From NCBI GenBank assembly GCA_016291085.1, contig JAEEVW010000004.1, forward strand, positions 1 to 64,000: a DNA stretch of 64,000 nucleotides, in the 5' to 3' direction. A program made the position numbers and the translations under genes. The DNA is from Prevotella sp. Its GTDB lineage: Bacteria; Bacteroidota; Bacteroidia; Bacteroidales; Bacteroidaceae. The notes below the pieces were generated by a model that was not told where the DNA came from, ran no database searches, and saw only the letters and a program-made list of their open reading frames with translations. Below are positions 33,258 through 42,361 of the stretch, piece by piece (the stretch's first letter is position 1; each line of letters starts with the position of its first letter).

Positions 33258-34484
33258 CTATAGCCCCAATTTCTTACGAATGTCCTTAGGGATGGCATTC
33301 TTATTGATGAGGAAGTCCATCGTGTTGGCTGCGATGAAGGTCTTGGTCATATACCAGATACCCTTGTATTCACCTGTCTCGCCCCACGAATTCTTGACCA
33401 TGTAGTATTCTTTGCCGTTCTGGTCCTTGGCGATACCATAGATGAGCATGCCATGGTCGTCAGTCAGTTCCCAGTTATCGAAACGCTCCTGACGCAGCTC
33501 TTGAGTAGCTACGATCTCGGGCACGTTGCATCCCAGTGAGTCGATGATGTCGCGCTTCTTGGCGGTAGTCAGTTTCAGCCACTTGGCCATGTCGCTGCCA
33601 CGCAGGCTCTGGGTAGCCTTGCCGTCGATGGCATAAGCCAGTCCCTGGCGAGTGAAGCCATCCTCCGAAACGTCACCGCCCCATGCTATAGTATAGCCGT
33701 TCATAACAGCGTTGTCGATAACCTGCATCATCTCATCCATCGGCAGATTGTATGACTGCGGGAAGCGCCAGTTGTCCTGTACCTCTACAGCGAAAGTGGT
33801 GTAGAAAGGATGGTGGGTGTAGCTGGTAATGCTGACATAGTCGTCGAGGTTGATGCCAAGCGATTGCATAAAGGTCTTCGGGGTGTACTTCTTGCCCTCA
33901 TAGGTGAACTCCTCGGGGCACTTACCCAAATAGGCGTCGAGGATGCCCTGCAAACCAACCTTCCACTGGTTGGAAATCTTCTTGGCATCACTCTTGGCGA
34001 TAGCTGCCACATAGGGCTCCAGCAGTTTGAAGAACTCGTTGAAATTGTTCAGCGAGTCGCCATACAATGAACCAGGGAACGGCATGATGCCCTGCGGAAT
34101 GATACCGTGGGTCTTCATCGTTGCCAGCACGTCTTCTGCTGAGCCACCCTGAGCAAACTGGCAGTCACCATGATAGCGCACCACCTGAATGGCACGTTCC
34201 ATGTAGGTCTTGTTGGCTACGAACGACTCGTCAAGGTCGTAGGTCTTACCCGTAGCCTTCAGAATTTCAGCCTCGAAGAACGACAGGGTGGAGTAATCCC
34301 AGCACGTGCCGCTTCGGTTCTGGTCCTTGATGCTGGTGATAGGATTCTCCTTAATCACCGTAAACACCGGTTTGTTTTTGTTGACGGAGTCCGACTTTCC
34401 GTCGGACGCAGACATTTTAAAGTCCTCCGCCTGGGCTCCCACTGTCATACATGCCAGCAGGGCCAAAGTCATTAACTTTCTCAT
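33258..34484 (-). CDS. secreted C1-family cysteine aminopeptidase (PepC/bleomycin-hydrolase-like)
   Basis: 408 residues. Signal peptide MRKLMTLALLACMTVGAQA, so it is exported, unlike cytosolic PepC. Papain-type catalytic residues are all present: oxyanion Gln55 and Cys61 in KDQNRSGTCWDYS, His344 in DDHGMLIYG, Asn365 in VKNSWGE. The segment between the signal peptide and the mature core (SASDGKSDSVNKNK) is encoded by DNA with a GTCCGAC-TTTCC-GTCGGAC palindrome (34389-34407). It probably trims peptides in the periplasm. The gene upstream on the same strand is aminopeptidase P, so the pair may work in peptide use. Confidence 0.88.
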   Translation of the reverse strand: MRKLMTLALLACMTVGAQAEDFKMSASDGKSDSVNKNKPVFTVIKENPITSIKDQNRSGTCWDYSTLSFFEAEILKATGKTYDLDESFVANKTYMERAIQVVRYHGDCQFAQGGSAEDVLATMKTHGIIPQGIMPFPGSLYGDSLNNFNEFFKLLEPYVAAIAKSDAKKISNQWKVGLQGILDAYLGKCPEEFTYEGKKYTPKTFMQSLGINLDDYVSITSYTHHPFYTTFAVEVQDNWRFPQSYNLPMDEMMQVIDNAVMNGYTIAWGGDVSEDGFTRQGLAYAIDGKATQSLRGSDMAKWLKLTTAKKRDIIDSLGCNVPEIVATQELRQERFDNWELTDDHGMLIYGIAKDQNGKEYYMVKNSWGETGEYKGIWYMTKTFIAANTMDFLINKNAIPKDIRKKLGL

Positions 34485-34528
34485 TACTTTTCTCTTTTTT
34501 TATTGTGTTATTTATTGTATTCAAAAAC

Positions 34529-35932
34529 TTAACCAGCGTTGTGCGCCATGAATTCCTCCAGTTCCTGGGGGTGATACGGGATGCGCTTCGAGCCGAGGAA
34601 ACGGCAGCCGTCCTTCGTTATCAGCACATCGTCCTCGATGCGGATGCCTCCAAAATCCCTGAATGTATCGATTTTGTCGTAACATAAGAACTCCTTGCAG
34701 TATCCCGAGGCTTTCCACTCGTCGATGAGTGCAGGGATGAAATAGATGCCAGGCTCGTCAGTCACGACAAAGCCTTCTTCCAGCCTGCGTCCCATACGCA
34801 GACAGTTGGTACCAAACTGTTCCAGGTTGGGATGCGTCTCGTCATCGAAACCCACGTAAATTTGTCCCAGTCCTTCCATGTCGTGCACGTCCATTCCCAT
34901 CATGTGTCCTAGTCCATGCGGAAGGAACATGGCGTGGGCACCCTGACGGACGGCCTCGTCCACATCACCTTTCATGAGTCCGAGTTCCTTAAGGCGCTCT
35001 GTCATCATACGACAGACTGCAAAATGCACGTCCATATATCTGACGCCGGGCTTGGCCACTTCCAGTACGTAGTCGTGACAAGCCTCGACAATGCTGTAGA
35101 TTTCCAGTTGACGCTGGGTGAACTTACCATTCACTGGCATCGTACGAGTGTGGTCTGAACAGTAGTCGTCCAGTTCGCAGCCTGCATCGCAGAGCACGAG
35201 CCGTCCATCCTCCAACTTAGCCTCCGAAGGATTACCATGCATAATCTCGCCATGCTGCGAGAAAATGGTGGCAAAGCTGGTTCCGCTAGCCAACGAGCGG
35301 GCGATACCGTCCACCTGTCCACCGATGAAACGTTCCGTCACACCTGGCTTAATCAACAACTGAGCTGTGGTATGCATGGCATAACCAACATCGCAAGCAC
35401 GATCGATGGCTGCAATTTCCTGCGGCTCCTTTGTAGCACGCATTTTTACGACGGCCTTGATGAGCGCCAGCGAGGCAGCCTCCTTCTGTTTCGAAGGATG
35501 AATGCCCAGCAAATCCATAATCTGAATCTTAGTATCATGGCGATAAGGAGGCAGGAAGTGAACCGTCCTGTGTGTTGCAATGCCATTGCGACATACGGAA
35601 CCCAGATCTGCCATCGGGGCAGTCTTGGTAATGCCCACCTCAGAAGCCAGATCACTGACCGTCGGAGTGAATCCCATCCATACGATATCTTCTACGTCAA
35701 TGTCGTCGCCAAACAGCCACTCTTCGTCGTTATCAATATCGATGAGCCCCACCAGTCCGTCGCGATGCTGTCCGAAGTAGTACAGGAACGACGAGTCTTG
35801 GCGCATAGGAGCATACGCGTTAGCGGGGTAATTACACGGTGCTTCATTATTGCCGAAGAGCACGATAATGCCCTCACCTACCAGTTTTTTCAGTTCCGCC
35901 CTGCGACGGATGTATGTATCCTTATCAAACAT
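34529..35932 (-). CDS. pepP: Xaa-Pro aminopeptidase (aminopeptidase P, M24B)
   Basis: 467 residues from the ATG at 35932 (MFDKDTYIRRRAELKKLV). The track's 19-residue extension runs through the 5' leader and the palindrome found there, so it is rejected. The pita-bread fold metal ligands are visible: 'LCDAGCELDDYCSDHTRT' (two Asp), 'HGLGHMMGMDVHD' (His), 'VTDEPGIYFIP' (Glu) and 'GIRIEDDVLIT' (Glu). It removes N-terminal residues before proline in a Mn2+-dependent reaction in the cytosol. It is first in a run with the C1 peptidase, recJ and recQ, and has its own strong promoter. Confidence 0.93.
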   Translation of the reverse strand: MFDKDTYIRRRAELKKLVGEGIIVLFGNNEAPCNYPANAYAPMRQDSSFLYYFGQHRDGLVGLIDIDNDEEWLFGDDIDVEDIVWMGFTPTVSDLASEVGITKTAPMADLGSVCRNGIATHRTVHFLPPYRHDTKIQIMDLLGIHPSKQKEAASLALIKAVVKMRATKEPQEIAAIDRACDVGYAMHTTAQLLIKPGVTERFIGGQVDGIARSLASGTSFATIFSQHGEIMHGNPSEAKLEDGRLVLCDAGCELDDYCSDHTRTMPVNGKFTQRQLEIYSIVEACHDYVLEVAKPGVRYMDVHFAVCRMMTERLKELGLMKGDVDEAVRQGAHAMFLPHGLGHMMGMDVHDMEGLGQIYVGFDDETHPNLEQFGTNCLRMGRRLEEGFVVTDEPGIYFIPALIDEWKASGYCKEFLCYDKIDTFRDFGGIRIEDDVLITKDGCRFLGSKRIPYHPQELEEFMAHNAG

Positions 35933-35960
35933 GTCTTCAATCTTGCGTTTTAGAGTCAGC

Positions 35961-35977
35961 GTACCCCTATAGGGTAC
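35961..35977. promoter_or_regulatory. 17-bp palindrome in the pepP 5' leader
   Basis: GTACCC-CTATA-GGGTAC is an uninterrupted inverted repeat located just downstream of the expected pepP transcription start. Position and symmetry suit an operator or a short mRNA hairpin. Confidence 0.45.
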
Positions 35978-35986
35978 AAATCGGTG

Positions 35987-36018
35987 CAAAGATACAAAAT
36001 AACGAACAAAATACCAAA
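35987..36018 (-). promoter_or_regulatory. pepP promoter
   Basis: On the minus strand TTTG-N20-TATCTTTG matches the Bacteroidetes consensus at both elements. The start point would be near 35980, giving a leader of about 50 nt to the ATG at 35932. Confidence 0.85.
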
Positions 36019-36057
36019 TTTTTTTGCATATTCCTTTCTGTTTTGCAAAAAAATGAG

Positions 36058-36065
36058 TACCTTCG
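36058..36065 (+). promoter_or_regulatory. truA -7 element
   Basis: TACCTTCG is followed by GCAC, as at ilvC. It ends 9 nt before the truA ATG, so the mRNA would be almost leaderless. A convincing -33 element is missing. Confidence 0.45.
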
Positions 36066-36074
36066 CACGCTGTT

Positions 36075-36803
36075 ATGAGGTATTTTGTGTGGTTTAGTTA
36101 CGACGGAACGGCCTATCACGGCTGGCAGATTCAACCCAATGGCATCACGGTGCAGAGCGAACTGCAGCGCTGCTTGTCCGTGCTGTTACGCAAGGAGATT
36201 ACACTAACAGGGGCCGGACGTACCGACACTGGTGTGCATGCCCGTCGCATGGCGGCCCATTTCGATACTCAGCAAGCGTTCGACCCCAAGTTGCTGACTA
36301 GAAAACTCAACGGACTGCTCCATCAAGACATCGCCGTTTACAGCATTGAACCTGTCAGTGACAATCTACACGCACGATTCTCAGCTGTCGAGCGCACCTA
36401 CCGTTATTATGTTCATACCCACAAGGACCCGTTCCTCAGGGCATATTCTCTGGAACTACACTATAAGCTCGACTATGAACTGATGAACCAGGCCGGGCGC
36501 ATCCTGACCGAATACGACGATTTTGGAGCCTTCTGCAAGGCGGGCAGCGACGTCAAGACGACGCTTTGTCAGGTTACCCATGCCCAGTGGCACCAGACAT
36601 CACCTACGACGTGGTATTTCGAGATTACCGCCAATCGATTCCTGCGCAACATGGTTCGTGCCGTTGTCGGTACGTTGGTTGAGGTAGGGAGGGGCCGCAT
36701 GTCGCTCGACGATTTTCGTCAGGTCATCGAGGGCAAACAGCGCACCCTGGCGGGCGAATCCATGCCTGCAAAGGCGTTGTTCTTGGAGGATGTTAAATAT
36801 TAA
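36075..36803 (+). CDS. truA: tRNA pseudouridine(38-40) synthase
   Basis: 242 residues. Converts U38-U40 of the tRNA anticodon arm to pseudouridine. Catalytic Asp51 in 'TGAGRTDTGVHARRM', the family signature 'YDGTAYHGWQ' at the N-terminus, and 'NRFLRNMVRAVVGTLVEVG' at the C-terminus. Length is typical of bacterial TruA. It is divergent from pepP and followed after 46 nt by an EamA transporter gene on the same strand. Confidence 0.95.
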   Translation: MRYFVWFSYDGTAYHGWQIQPNGITVQSELQRCLSVLLRKEITLTGAGRTDTGVHARRMAAHFDTQQAFDPKLLTRKLNGLLHQDIAVYSIEPVSDNLHARFSAVERTYRYYVHTHKDPFLRAYSLELHYKLDYELMNQAGRILTEYDDFGAFCKAGSDVKTTLCQVTHAQWHQTSPTTWYFEITANRFLRNMVRAVVGTLVEVGRGRMSLDDFRQVIEGKQRTLAGESMPAKALFLEDVKY

Positions 36804-36849
36804 ACGGAATGCCGGAATAACGGTATAACAACAAAAAACAGATAACGAT

Positions 36850-37770
36850 ATGGCCTGGTTGATATTGGCTTTTATGTCGGCAGCGTTGCTAGGCTGCTAC
36901 GACTCTCTGAAAAAGGATGCGCTGCGTGGTAACGCTGTAATTCCTGTGTTGTTTCTGAACACCCTGTTCTCATCGCTCATCTTCCTGCCGTTCATCGTGC
37001 TTAGCGCTGGCTCGCAGATACTCGACGGAACCATGTTCCACGTCGCTTCTGGCGGATGGGATATGCATAAATACATCCTTTTGAAAGCCCTCATAGTACT
37101 CTCCAGCTGGGTGCTAGGCTATTTCGGAATGAAACACCTGCCACTGACTATCGTCGGACCTATCAATGCCACACGCCCAGTCATGGTACTCGTCGGTGCC
37201 TTGCTGATATTTGGCGAACGACTCAACGTATGGCAGTGGATTGGTGTTCTTCTGGCCGTAGCCTCGTTCCTGTTGCTCAGCCGTAGCGGTAAGAAGGAGG
37301 GTATTGATTTCCGTCGCGACCACTACATCTGGATGATTGTCGGTGCAGCGGTCATGGGGGCCATTAGCGGGCTTTACGACAAATACCTCATGGCACCTGT
37401 CGATGAGGGTGGCATCGGACTCGACCGCATGATGGTGCAGTCGTGGTACAACATCTACCAATGCTTCATGATGCTCGCCATGTTGTGGCTGCTGTGGTGG
37501 CCCAAGCATCACGAAACCACACCATTTCACTGGAGTTGGTCCATCATCGGCGTCAGCATCTTCCTGTCGACGGCCGATTTCCTGTATTTCTACTCGCTGT
37601 CTCTGCCAGATGCCATGATCAGTATCGTTTCCATGATCCGACGGGGCAGTGTGGTAGTCAGTTTCCTGTTTGGAGCGGCATTCTTCCACGAGAAAAACCT
37701 CAAGGCAAAAGCCTTCGACCTGGCATTGGTACTGCTCGGAATGGTGTTCCTCTACATCGGGTCGAAGTAA
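36850..37770 (+). CDS. EamA/DMT-family inner-membrane transporter
   Basis: 306 residues with about ten membrane segments arranged as two EamA repeats (about 1-140 and 160-305). The motif 'MKHLPLTIVGPINATRPVMVLVGALLIFGERLNVWQWIGVLL' and its second-half partner 'SLPDAMISIVSMIRRGSVVVSFLFGAAFFHEKNLKAKAFDLALVLLGMVFLYI' are typical. Substrates of this superfamily are diverse (amino acids, nucleotide sugars, metabolites), so I do not name one. It follows truA and is followed by trpS, which has its own promoter. Confidence 0.85.
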   Translation: MAWLILAFMSAALLGCYDSLKKDALRGNAVIPVLFLNTLFSSLIFLPFIVLSAGSQILDGTMFHVASGGWDMHKYILLKALIVLSSWVLGYFGMKHLPLTIVGPINATRPVMVLVGALLIFGERLNVWQWIGVLLAVASFLLLSRSGKKEGIDFRRDHYIWMIVGAAVMGAISGLYDKYLMAPVDEGGIGLDRMMVQSWYNIYQCFMMLAMLWLLWWPKHHETTPFHWSWSIIGVSIFLSTADFLYFYSLSLPDAMISIVSMIRRGSVVVSFLFGAAFFHEKNLKAKAFDLALVLLGMVFLYIGSK

Positions 37771-37786
37771 AAAAGGCGCGTTTTTA

Positions 37787-37818
37787 TTTGGCTTTTCGCT
37801 CGATTATTAGTACTTTTG
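37787..37818 (+). promoter_or_regulatory. trpS promoter
   Basis: TTTG-N20-TACTTTTG, a full consensus match. The start point would be about 25 nt before the trpS ATG. Confidence 0.85.
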
Positions 37819-37848
37819 CAGCCAAAATAAAAAAACGCATTAAAAAAT

Positions 37849-38940
37849 ATGGGAAAGATTATTCTTACAGGAGACCGCCCTACAGGCAAACTCCACCTTG
37901 GACACTATGTCGGTTCGCTGCGCCGTCGCGTGGAACTGCAGAACGCCGGCGACTATGAGAAAATGTTTGTGTTTATGGCCGACGTACAGGCCTTGACCGA
38001 TAATGCCGACAATCCTGAGAAGATTCGTCAAAACATCATTGAGGTGGCTCTCGACTACCTCTCGGCAGGTCTCGACCCCGAGAAGTGTGTGCTGTTCATC
38101 CAGAGCCAGATTACCGAACTCGCTGAACTCACTACCTATTTGATGAACCTCATCTCGGTGAGCCGTGTCCAGCGTAACCCAACGGTGAAGACCGAGATTA
38201 AGATGCGTGGTTTCGAGGGCGAGAGTATCCCCCTCGGATTCTTCTGCTATCCTGTTTCACAGGCTGCCGACATCACGTTGTTCAAGGCTACCACTGTGCC
38301 AGCTGGCGAAGACCAGGAACCCATGCTCGAGGTCACTCGTGAACTGGTAAACCGTTTCAACAACACCTACGGTCCCGTGCTCGTCGAACCTAATATCATG
38401 CTGCCTGAGAATGCCACAGCCCGACGCTTGCCAGGAACTGACGGCAAGGAGAAAATGTCAAAGTCTTTGGGTAACTGCATCTACCTTTCCGACGATGCCG
38501 ACACCGTTTGGCAGAAGGTACGTTCGATGTACACCGACCCCCTGCATGTCAACCTGAACGACCCAGGCCATATTGATGGCAATGCCGTATTCACCTATCT
38601 TGACGCCTTCTCAAAGACGGAGGACTTCGCCAATTTCTGGCCTGAGTACCAGAATTTGGACGAGCTCAAAGACCACTACCGTCGTGGCGGCTTAGGTGAT
38701 ATGAAATGTAAGAAATTCCTCAATCAGATTCTGAACGAGATGCTCGACCCCATCCGTCAGCGCCGTCATGAGTTCGAGCAGGATATTCCCGAGATTTATA
38801 ACATCCTGCGCAAAGGCACAGAAAAGGCCCGCGAGACTGCTGCTCAGACTATGGACGAGGTTCGTAAGGCCATGCAGATCAACTACTTCGAAGACCAGGA
38901 ACTCATTCAGTCGCAGGCTGAACGCTTCCGCGCCAAATAA
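37849..38940 (+). CDS. trpS: tryptophan--tRNA ligase
   Basis: 363 residues, class Ic aminoacyl-tRNA synthetase charging tRNA-Trp. The HIGH motif appears as '[17 protein letters not shown]' and KMSKS as '[14 protein letters not shown]'. The insertion with '[13 protein letters not shown]' is typical of the longer Bacteroidetes/Gram-positive TrpS subgroup. The start codon follows a consensus promoter closely. The gene ends 13 nt before the SH3-domain protein gene. Confidence 0.96.
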   Translation: MGKIILTGDRPTGKLHLGHYVGSLRRRVELQNAGDYEKMFVFMADVQALTDNADNPEKIRQNIIEVALDYLSAGLDPEKCVLFIQSQITELAELTTYLMNLISVSRVQRNPTVKTEIKMRGFEGESIPLGFFCYPVSQAADITLFKATTVPAGEDQEPMLEVTRELVNRFNNTYGPVLVEPNIMLPENATARRLPGTDGKEKMSKSLGNCIYLSDDADTVWQKVRSMYTDPLHVNLNDPGHIDGNAVFTYLDAFSKTEDFANFWPEYQNLDELKDHYRRGGLGDMKCKKFLNQILNEMLDPIRQRRHEFEQDIPEIYNILRKGTEKARETAAQTMDEVRKAMQINYFEDQELIQSQAERFRAK

Positions 38941-38953
38941 AAAAGTGTGACTT

Positions 38954-40153
38954 ATGAAAAGAATTGCTCTTAGTCTTGTAGCTCTGCTCACGATGATGAG
39001 CACCTTGCAGGCCCAGCGTTTGGTGCCAGTGGAGAATTTTGGTGCCGATTGGCAGAAGTCGATGATTTCGACGAAGAACAAGCCCAACGGCATCATCTAT
39101 CGTCTGCGTGTAGACAAGCAGAACGAGAATCTGCCCCTTGTGGAGGAAGCCCGTGGACTTGAACAATTCATTTCCGAGCGCATCGATATCGGATGGCTAG
39201 CCATGTATCGCCTGCCAACGAGTGCTGACGACTACAAATTCATCGTGGTCATCTACGATACCGAGGAAAAGCCTCTCTACACCGTTGACCTCGGTGCCGT
39301 GTCGGGCAACAACTACTGCGAGGTGCAAGATGTGCGCTGGGACAACGACACTCACAACCTGTTGTTCAACATGGCATGTCCCAGTTATGCCCATAATATC
39401 GACGGCAAGGGTTCTAAGCTGCATTGCTACAATCCTGAGCGCCAAGAAATGGTGTGGTCTACCGACTGGCTCACCAGCAACGATATTTTCATTCTCGATT
39501 CCAAGTTCGTTTTCTGCTCCTATGGTTTTACCAGCGAGAAGAAATTCCTCTTCATGCTCGACAAGTTTACTGGCAAGGTTTACAGCAAGCTGCCATTCAC
39601 TTACAAAGTGGAATATCTGGAATTGCAAACAGAAAGCAATGGCCGCGAATATCTCTATGCCATCGACTACAACGACCACCTCTTCAAATACTATGTCGAC
39701 GGTGGCAAGACGGTGCCCGAAACAGGTAAGGTGTTCACCGTGGCCTATGCCGTTTCTGATGATGGATATCTGAACATCCGTTCGTTACCCAGCATGAATG
39801 GCAGGGTTCTCGGAAAACTATGGATGCAGGACCACGGACTGGGTCGTGGCATCCTCTTGGAGCGTGGTGCGACGTGGAGCAAGGTGTGTGTGGACGATGT
39901 TGAGGGATGGGTCTTCAACAAGTATCTGGGTACTCAGAATTGGGTCGGTGGTCATGGCCCGAAGCTCATTGCCAAACAGCATTCTACTGCCATCTGGGTA
40001 GGGAACAATGTCGATGGTGGTCTCAACGTGTTCTGTTCTGTCGATAAGGGCACCATCATTGCCGACACCTTCTTCGACCAAGGCGACTACTACGAGTTAC
40101 GCACTGGTCACGACTATCTCTTCGTCAAGAAAACCGACGTAATCGTGAAGTAA
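38954..40153 (+). CDS. secreted protein with C-terminal bacterial SH3 domain
   Basis: 399 residues. Signal peptide MKRIALSLVALLTMMSTLQAQ. The middle (about 25-260) is a beta-rich, propeller-like region with no motif I recognise. An SH3b domain follows at about 275-335 ('DDGYLNIRSLPSMNGRVLGKL', 'WSKVCVDDVEGWVFNKYLG'). Such domains bind peptidoglycan peptides or other ligands in the envelope. A short beta extension 'STAIWVGNNVDGGLNVFCSVDKGTI...VKKTDVIVK' closes the protein. It is co-directional with trpS. The convergent FadL-type gene ends only 10 bp away, so no separate terminator fits between them. Confidence 0.7.
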   Translation: MKRIALSLVALLTMMSTLQAQRLVPVENFGADWQKSMISTKNKPNGIIYRLRVDKQNENLPLVEEARGLEQFISERIDIGWLAMYRLPTSADDYKFIVVIYDTEEKPLYTVDLGAVSGNNYCEVQDVRWDNDTHNLLFNMACPSYAHNIDGKGSKLHCYNPERQEMVWSTDWLTSNDIFILDSKFVFCSYGFTSEKKFLFMLDKFTGKVYSKLPFTYKVEYLELQTESNGREYLYAIDYNDHLFKYYVDGGKTVPETGKVFTVAYAVSDDGYLNIRSLPSMNGRVLGKLWMQDHGLGRGILLERGATWSKVCVDDVEGWVFNKYLGTQNWVGGHGPKLIAKQHSTAIWVGNNVDGGLNVFCSVDKGTIIADTFFDQGDYYELRTGHDYLFVKKTDVIVK

Positions 40154-40163
40154 GAAAGAGCGA

Positions 40164-41555
40164 TTAGAACTTGTAGTCGATACCAAGTCCAATGACGTTG
40201 TTGGTACGCGAATAGGTCTCGGTGCCGTAACTTGCCTGTTTGTCGTAGTCACTGTAGATGCTAATGAAATAGCCGGCATTGAGACGTACTTTCTCGTTGA
40301 TGTTCCATGCACCACCAAGTCCGACACTGTAGCTGTCACAGGCAAACGAAGTGTTCTGCTGGTAACCGTCGCTAAGTCCGTAGTCGGTGCGCTGACCACC
40401 ACAGCTGACGGTGAACTTGTCGTTGATGTCGTATTCGACACCAGCCAGGAACTCGTGAGTGCCATGGGTAAGCTCGTTCTGACGGTCGTTGGCCATCTTG
40501 GCGTTCTTATCGTCGAAAAAGTGATATTCAAGGGTGGCACGCAACTTGGGAGTGAACTCGTAACCGGCTGATACTGAGAGCAATGCGGGCATGTCGTAGC
40601 GCGTGCGGGCACCGTCCTGATAGGGTGCGGTGTAGACAGCTAGACCGGACTCTACCGTGGTCTTGATCTGTGTGGCCATTGCCGTTGCCGTCTCTGCTGG
40701 CAACTTTCCGGCTGCAACCAGTTGTGCCAACGGAGCCACCACCAACTGATCAGAGTTGAGCGATGCAGACAGGGAGTTGGTCTCGTTCTTAGTCTCGATC
40801 TTGGTGCGGAACTCATAACGAGCCGTCAGCGTAAGGGGTCCCTGATGGTAGTTCAGGCTGATGATAGGCGTAAAGCCCCACCCTTTCTGATCGACGTCGA
40901 GCGAGAGGCTGGCCAAGTTGCCGATGGTGGAATGGTTGGCCTTGACATGTCCGCGATAGTAGCCATCGTAGTAGTTGGCACGAAAACCAGCCGCTGCTGA
41001 GAGGCAGTCAAGAATCTTATAGGTGAAGTTAATCTGTCCACCATAGATGTATTGCTTGCCCTTCATCTCGGAATCAAACTGATCAGGACTGACAACGGGT
41101 GCAAAGCCCTGAGTGGCTTGGTTCAACTGCTGCGTCAGCCCTGTGACCACACTGCCCAGCAGCACGTTGAACATAGGGACACCGTTGTCGTACTTGACGA
41201 AACCGCCACTGCCCACAATGCCAATCATCGAGGAAATGGCCCAGCGGTCCTTCTTATAGGAAGCAAAGAGTGCGGGCACGATAGGCGCAGAGGCTACTCC
41301 TTCGTACTTTACCCCGTTGTAGGAGATGTCTCGATTCTGCCAGGGTTTCTGGAAATTAAGCGAGAGTTGCCAGCCTTCGTGTCCCCAGGCAAGTCCTGCG
41401 GGGTTGGAGAATACGGCGTCGATGTCGAACGAAGCGCCACGAGCCATCATGCGGTCGAAGGCGATGTGATAGTTGGTGTTGGTCATCAGACCGCCAGCAA
41501 AGGCGGTGGTTGAAACGAGGGCTGCGAAAGCCACAAAAGCAAATATTTTTTTCAT
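40164..41555 (-). CDS. FadL/OmpP1/TodX-type outer-membrane transport protein
   Basis: 463 residues. Signal peptide MKKIFAFVAFAALVSTTAFA. The family mark 'AVFSNPAGLAWGHEGWQLSLNFQ' near the N-terminus (NPAGLA) and a long-chain-fatty-acid-transporter-like barrel with strands such as 'LSVSAGYEFTPKLRATLEYHFFDD' and 'GGAWNINEKVRLNAGYFISIYSDYD' ending in 'NNVIGLGIDYKF' (C-terminal Phe). It probably lets hydrophobic molecules pass the outer membrane. A minus-strand TAATTTTG -7 element lies at 41587-41594, facing away from the purH promoter. Confidence 0.82.
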   Translation of the reverse strand: MKKIFAFVAFAALVSTTAFAGGLMTNTNYHIAFDRMMARGASFDIDAVFSNPAGLAWGHEGWQLSLNFQKPWQNRDISYNGVKYEGVASAPIVPALFASYKKDRWAISSMIGIVGSGGFVKYDNGVPMFNVLLGSVVTGLTQQLNQATQGFAPVVSPDQFDSEMKGKQYIYGGQINFTYKILDCLSAAAGFRANYYDGYYRGHVKANHSTIGNLASLSLDVDQKGWGFTPIISLNYHQGPLTLTARYEFRTKIETKNETNSLSASLNSDQLVVAPLAQLVAAGKLPAETATAMATQIKTTVESGLAVYTAPYQDGARTRYDMPALLSVSAGYEFTPKLRATLEYHFFDDKNAKMANDRQNELTHGTHEFLAGVEYDINDKFTVSCGGQRTDYGLSDGYQQNTSFACDSYSVGLGGAWNINEKVRLNAGYFISIYSDYDKQASYGTETYSRTNNVIGLGIDYKF

Positions 41556-41665
41556 TGGAAATATGGATTGATTGATATTTCGGCTGCAAAATTACGAAAA
41601 ATAATTGATATGACCATTGACTTAGATTAATATTTTATAATAGGAGGAAAATTTTCCCAAAAACA

Positions 41666-41697
41666 TTGGGAGGAGTGGATTCTTTTTTGTAATTTTG
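41666..41697 (+). promoter_or_regulatory. purH-mre operon promoter
   Basis: TTGG-N20-TAATTTTG, close to consensus. The start point would be near 41704, leaving a leader of about 34 nt. It probably drives purH-mreBCD-mrdA-rodA. Confidence 0.7.
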
Positions 41698-41737
41698 CAG
41701 CCCAATTGTACATTTTATAACGCGTTATTATATATTT

Positions 41738-42334
41738 ATGGCAGACAAGAAGAAAATCAAGACCGCGCTCATCTCAGTGTTTCACAAAGATGGGCTGGAA
41801 GAATTGCTGAAGAAGCTGAACGACGAGGGCGTGAAGTTCCTGTCGACAGGCGGTACGCAGACATTTATTGAGTCGCTGGGCTACGAGTGTGAGAAGGTGG
41901 AGAACGTGACGACATATCCCTCGATACTCGGTGGCCGTGTGAAGACCCTGCATCCGAAGGTGTTCGGAGGCATTCTGGGCAGACGCGAGCTGGAGGAAGA
42001 CCGCCAGCAGATGGCCCAGTACGAGATTCCTGAAATCGACCTTGTGGTGGTTGATTTGTATCCCTTCGAGCAGACGGTGGCCAGTGGTGCCAGCGAAGAA
42101 GACATCATCGAGAAGATTGACATCGGTGGCATCTCGCTGATTCGTGCAGGTGCAAAAAATTTCAATGATGTAGTGATCGTTCCGTCGAAGGCTGAGTACT
42201 CTATATTATTGGACATCCTGAACAAACAGGGTGCCGAAACCACTAAGGACCAGCGACGCATGTTCGCCACACGTGCCTTTGGCGTCAGCAGCCATTATGA
42301 CACAGCCATTCATGCTTGGTTTGAGAAGAAGTAA
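41738..42334 (+). CDS. purH: IMP cyclohydrolase domain only (PurH N-terminal half)
   Basis: 198 residues. Closes the purine ring in the last step of IMP synthesis (FAICAR to IMP). The MGS-like fold is complete: 'ALISVFHKDGLEELLKKL', 'FLSTGGTQTFIESLG', 'PSILGGRVKTLHPKVFGGIL', 'VVVDLYPFEQTV', 'EKIDIGGISLIRAGAKN'. Bifunctional PurH is about 510 residues and has an AICAR formyltransferase domain after this point; here the reading frame ends cleanly and mreB starts 27 nt later. No remnant of the second domain is seen. The transformylase step must then come from another gene (for example a separate PurH C-terminal domain or PurP/PurV-type enzyme). In Bacteroides purH also precedes mreB, so the position is ancestral and the domain was lost or split off. 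Confidence 0.88.
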   Translation: MADKKKIKTALISVFHKDGLEELLKKLNDEGVKFLSTGGTQTFIESLGYECEKVENVTTYPSILGGRVKTLHPKVFGGILGRRELEEDRQQMAQYEIPEIDLVVVDLYPFEQTVASGASEEDIIEKIDIGGISLIRAGAKNFNDVVIVPSKAEYSILLDILNKQGAETTKDQRRMFATRAFGVSSHYDTAIHAWFEKK

Positions 42335-42361
42335 AAAGTAAAAAAGTAAAAAGGTAAAAAA

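Noticed and set aside
35237-35953. 238-residue plus-strand ORF opposite pepP
   Set aside because: Antisense of conserved metal-ligand codons of aminopeptidase P, with no start signal.
41738-42334. purH shortened by a frameshift
   Set aside because: The sequence after the stop is an A-rich spacer and mreB; no piece of the formyltransferase domain is found in any frame.
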